Part shown: in pieces, positions 60,300-64,000 of the stretch | How positions within the stretch are numbered: position 1 is the stretch's first letter | Layout: each line of letters starts with the position of its first letter | Assembly: GCA_019925095.2 (NCBI GenBank) | Contig: CM034407.1 | Span: forward strand, 8,320,710-8,384,709 | Length of the DNA stretch: 64,000 nt | Origin: Dendrolimus kikuchii | Lineage: Eukaryota > Arthropoda > Insecta > Lepidoptera > Lasiocampidae | Direction of reading: 5' to 3' | Notes under the pieces: model-generated | What the model was told of the DNA's origin: nothing | The model's input: the letters and a program-made list of their open reading frames with translations, nothing else | Databases searched by the model: none | Position numbers and translations under genes: made by a program

Positions 60300-60597
60300 A
60301 TCCGTGCAGGAATGGAGAAAGAATACGATTTCTTGCGGCCAGGCGGCCTATCGTAAGAGGCAACAAAACAACCCATAGCCAGGTGCTAGGGTATTTGCCC
60401 GTCTGGATGGCTACCACTCTTGGTCTAGAGTATGCCGCCGTAACAACCTTGAGTTGTGTTCCGGCATTAGTGGCTAGGTTCCAAACTCCCTTTAGAGAGC
60501 GGCAGCATGTAGATAGCACCTTTGGTGTTACAAATGTCCATAGGTGACAGTAACTGCTTCCCATCAGGTGGGCCGTCTGTGTCCGTCTGCTGAACAC
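60300..60597 (+). mobile_element. SINE-like ~290-bp repeat copy, older
   Basis: Begins ATCCGTGCAGGAATGGAG; ends GTCCGTCTGCTGAACACTG without an A-tail. Noticeably more diverged than the other copies. Confidence 0.75.
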
Positions 60598-62224
60598 TGT
60601 GGTTTGCCTGTATTTTTAAACATTGATATATTATGTAGATCACTACGCTACAAGCCTACAACGATATGGAAAATAAGATACACGACAGACAGCTATCTCT
60701 ATATCGACGCGAGATAGCTATACTCGTAGATGTAATATTTTCCTTTGAAACGTATACTTAAATATAGCAAGCAGATTCCCCTTCATTACATACGAAACGT
60801 CCCGTCTAACCACCTCCTAAGCGCGCGGCTCGTTTCTAAATTAACATACACGTATAATTAAAGGTAAAGCGTTTGACGGTTGTCTGTACGTTGGGGTGGG
60901 TTTCGAAAACGCCCTTTAGCGAGCATTTTCATGTTCGTATAATCGTGTTTCATGCGTTATTGGCCCTCTGTAAACCCTTTGTGGGGTGCGTTCGCGCGGA
61001 GCCCATGCGGCCGGTGTAACGTGGAGTAATTACAAGCGGACATCGAGTGTGCAGCACGAGGGAAGTTTATTGTTTCATGGGAAAATTGATAAGGAAATAT
61101 ATAGACGATTCGCTTTACATGCCTCGCGTAGTGTAAATAAGAGCAATGCGATAGGTATTTGGCGTGCTTATCTTAAGCTGGTTTTCTATGTTATTCTAGG
61201 GATGTCCCGACTCCCGACTAGGTGGAGGCGAGATGGAATGCTCCTCCGCAGTGATGTTGAATAGTAGCGGAATAAACCTGGTATAGATGTCGCTAAAAGC
61301 TGGTATTTGAAAAAAAAAGTTAAAAACTATAATAGAATTTTAAATAGACATTTAATTATTACTATCACATTTCTCTCTCTTCAATATTATTATGGTTAAT
61401 AAATTATGACATTAATCAATTATTGTGCATATCAGGTATATCAAGAATTTATAAAATTTGTAGTATACAAAAAAAATATTTGATACACTATTTATACTGA
61501 AAGTTGGTATTTTAGTGTACCAACTCAGCTTTTAGTTGGTACATGGTACAACACCCTAAAAAATGGTACGCATACCGAGAAATTGGTACGGAGGACTCCT
61601 CCAGTCCTCCGTTTCATAGGAAGATCTTCCAGCGAAGCTATTGTTAATGTTATTCGTTATACCCCGCAGGCCTGGGCCCAACTATAATATTATTGATGGA
61701 AATTTGTATATATTATTTGTACGTTTTGGGAATCGTTTGCGACCTCAATTATTGTACAGCGCCATCTATTAGCTTGTAAGTGTTCCCACTACATTATTAT
61801 CCTTTTATTTTGGTATTGGAAGAAAATTCATATAACATTGAATACCGCTAACAAAAAGGGTAATTTGTAACCCATAGTTATGTATACGAAAAAATATAAT
61901 GTTTAAATAGATACAGAAATAAAATGGATTTGACAAAAAGTTTTAAGTTTATACATATATTTTATGTACAACTACAAGATGTTTTTTTTAAATTTATTTA
62001 TTTTCAAAAAGTTACAAGATTTTACATACATTTACTTTACCAAACTGCAACGCACGTCGGCAACGTTCTAGTGAATCATATTAAATTATACCTGATACTT
62101 AACTTGTGTTTTACACACTTTTTTATGTATCTATTTATTATATAACATTAAGTTAAAATATTAGTTTACCTATTTTGAACTATGCTTTACAGTAATTATC
62201 ACTGTTATCTAAAGTATAGTATAA

Positions 62225-62560
62225 TCTATATATATCAAAGAAAGTCGTGTTAGTTACACTATTTATAACTCAAGAACGGCTGTACCGATTTGGCTGAAAA
62301 TTAGTGAGGAGGTAGCTTAGAACCAGGAGATGGACATAAGATATTTTAGACTTTTTATCCCGTTGGGACCGGTAGGTGGAGCTGAAATCAGGTTCTAGAA
62401 TCCTCCTAATCACCTGGAGTGATTTTGGTGATTTTGTTTTTGTGTGTGTTAAGTGGGTCCCCGGATGGTTTAAATCAACAATTGGAACCGGTAGGTGGCG
62501 CTGGGATCAGGTCCTAGATTTTTATTTTTTAGAGCAGGACAACGTCTTTCGGGGCCGCTA
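62225..62560 (-). repeat. CGGCAGACGTTGT repeat copy, inverted
   Basis: Reverse of 44806-45133: AAGAAAGTCGTGTTAGTTAC at the left and AGGACAACGTCTTTCGGGGC at the right. Confidence 0.6.
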
Positions 62561-63508
62561 GTAGTTATATAAAAACGAAACCTCTTAAAATTCGTGCATT
62601 ATAGTGTAAGATATAAACCATTTAATAATGGCAATTGTCCAATAAAAATGTTACTGAACAGCTCTTAATAATAGACGCATTATTTTCGCTTTTCGTCGTT
62701 TTATTATTTAAAAGAAATATACTTTTAAAGCAAATCAAGTAAAGAGTGAAAATAGATAGATTTTATGCCGATTGTAGGCGTGCGCACATGCATGTAGGCG
62801 TCCGCACCGGCTTACTAGAATTTGTAGTCGTTTTTATGATTTAGTGCTATAGATACGTAATAAGGCAAGCTGTTTTCATATAAAAGATCATATTCTACAG
62901 AGTACAAAATATTATGTTATTAATATATTTAAACGTATTTCTGAATGTGTTCAGTTTTGAAGACCATAATATAAAAATAACAAAAAATTGGCTGATTGAC
63001 ATTTGCATTATTTAGAAACCAGTTAACTTACTAAACTGGCAAGATATGCCCTTATCGTGTTTGGGACGGATATCCTCTTATGCTTGGCTTCCTATAACTG
63101 ATATTCATTCGATTGCCTTAGTATCGGTTATATTCAGGCATTAATTGTAGGTTTGGAGTTTATGTCAAATTTCAAGCGATAGCACCTACCTAAGGCAAAT
63201 CTACGGTTAGTAAAATATAAGAATCAGCCATTAATCGATAACTTATTATTTCATTGGAGAAATACTGTCAAAATGGTGATAAGGGCTTAATTCGTCAGTT
63301 CCACTTGTTAACTAACTACTTGACTAATGCAAATATAAACCAGGCCGTCCTAAGGCGTTCAAATTTTTATTGATTTGGACTAAATGCACAACATTAAAAC
63401 GTCAATAGCCTAGTCTTTGTTTGAAATCTCTATTTGCTTGTTTATAGATGCGAAGAATGCGTAAAAATAATGTAGTTATAGCAAAGAATCTCATTATTAT
63501 ATCCCTGC

Positions 63509-63745
63509 TCAAACAGGGATAATATTAGTGTCAGGACTGCGTCCAAATGCGTCTTGTTTATAGTGTTAACAATAATGGCCTTAATGATAAGTTGCATTAG
63601 TATACCTATATACATATTTTATCTGTCAATGTTTAACGTTTTGAACAATTAATAACAATCTCGCATCACTAATAACGCATCAAACCCTTAGCTACATCTG
63701 CGCGACACAGTAACTGACTTTAATATTATACCAGATGTAGCAGAG
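63509..63745. mobile_element. MITE copy, opposite orientation (GATAATGTTAGTG family)
   Basis: Begins GGGATAATATTAGTGTC and contains GCATCACTAATAACGCATC and CTTAGCTACATCTGCGCGAC, the reverse of the internal blocks seen at 25.1 kb. Confidence 0.65.
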
Positions 63746-64000
63746 GCATTACAATTAACATTGATTATAACCATATATATAACCACATATATAAGTATAA
63801 GACATGTGAACAAAATTACTCCCCAATATATCTTAAAATATTTTAAGACCCTTAAAATGACCTACGATAACAACGTGTAAAAATACACGTAATTTTAACC
63901 AAAAATATCAAGTTCTAATCTATAATATCCACATATAGCTTTATATATCTATACACGGTATGTATAAATACCTAAACACGAATATATGAACGTATACATT

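Larger units (their letters stand above)
48901..64000. other. Repeat-rich AT-rich flank, no confident gene
   Basis: Apart from the SINE, MITE and non-LTR copies listed, the rest is AT-rich. Slightly GC-rich islands at 52850-52990, 55100-55210, 58960-59010 and 60780-61260 hold no exon I can support. (TGTC)n lies at about 50870-50895. Confidence 0.5.

Noticed and set aside
60986..61264. 92-codon + frame in a GC-richer patch
   Set aside because: No recognised motif, no splice or promoter context, composition changes along the frame.

Overview
This is eukaryotic, AT-rich insect DNA, most likely from a moth or butterfly (Lepidoptera). Three things point there: small coding exons with GT-AG introns, two recognisable animal genes, and a dense load of lepidopteran-type repeats. 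Those repeats include R1-clade non-LTR retrotransposon pieces, tRNA-derived SINEs, and a ~290-300 bp SINE-like family whose 3' end carries CATCAGGTGGGCCGTCTG followed by GCAATAAAA. There is no sign of bacterial gene organisation.

Two genes are well supported. (1) A ZC3H11A-type triple CCCH zinc-finger mRNA-export protein lies on the + strand, CDS 13973-28058. It has six coding exons plus a 5' UTR exon and predicts 557 aa. Every exon junction keeps frame with GT-AG splice sites, and the largest intron is 10.2 kb. (2) The 3' half of a Pax6 gene (eyeless/twin of eyeless class) lies on the - strand, 35818-41122. Five exons encode the linker, the complete homeodomain with Ser50, the His/Pro-rich region and the conserved C-terminal YWxRLQ ending. 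Its start and paired domain were not seen in this window and probably lie beyond 64000. The two genes are convergent, with about 7.8 kb between their stop codons.

Layout: 1-13440 is intergenic and full of repeats, including a nested cluster at 8.1-11.7 kb with two 5'-truncated R1-clade insertions, each flanked by a 13-bp duplication. 13440-28060 is ZC3H11A. 28060-35817 is intergenic, with a SINE inside a MITE, a hAT MITE carrying a long poly-G run and an 8-bp duplication, and a Harbinger-like element with TAA duplications. 35818-41122 is Pax6. 41123-64000 is AT-rich sequence with many repeats; if Pax6 continues upstream this is its intron or 5' flank. It holds a few weak gene-like signals: a possible 44-aa two-exon peptide at 46990-47254, a CpG-rich open segment at 47955-48092, and an isolated exon-like segment at 48554-48661.

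I did not find a convincing undescribed biological system. The items most worth following up are the candidate micropeptide and exons at 47-48.7 kb, the SUMO-interaction-like cluster in the ZC3H11A tail, palindromes around Pax6, and the transposons whose target duplications show where they inserted. All coordinates come from reading by eye; no alignment or search was run.
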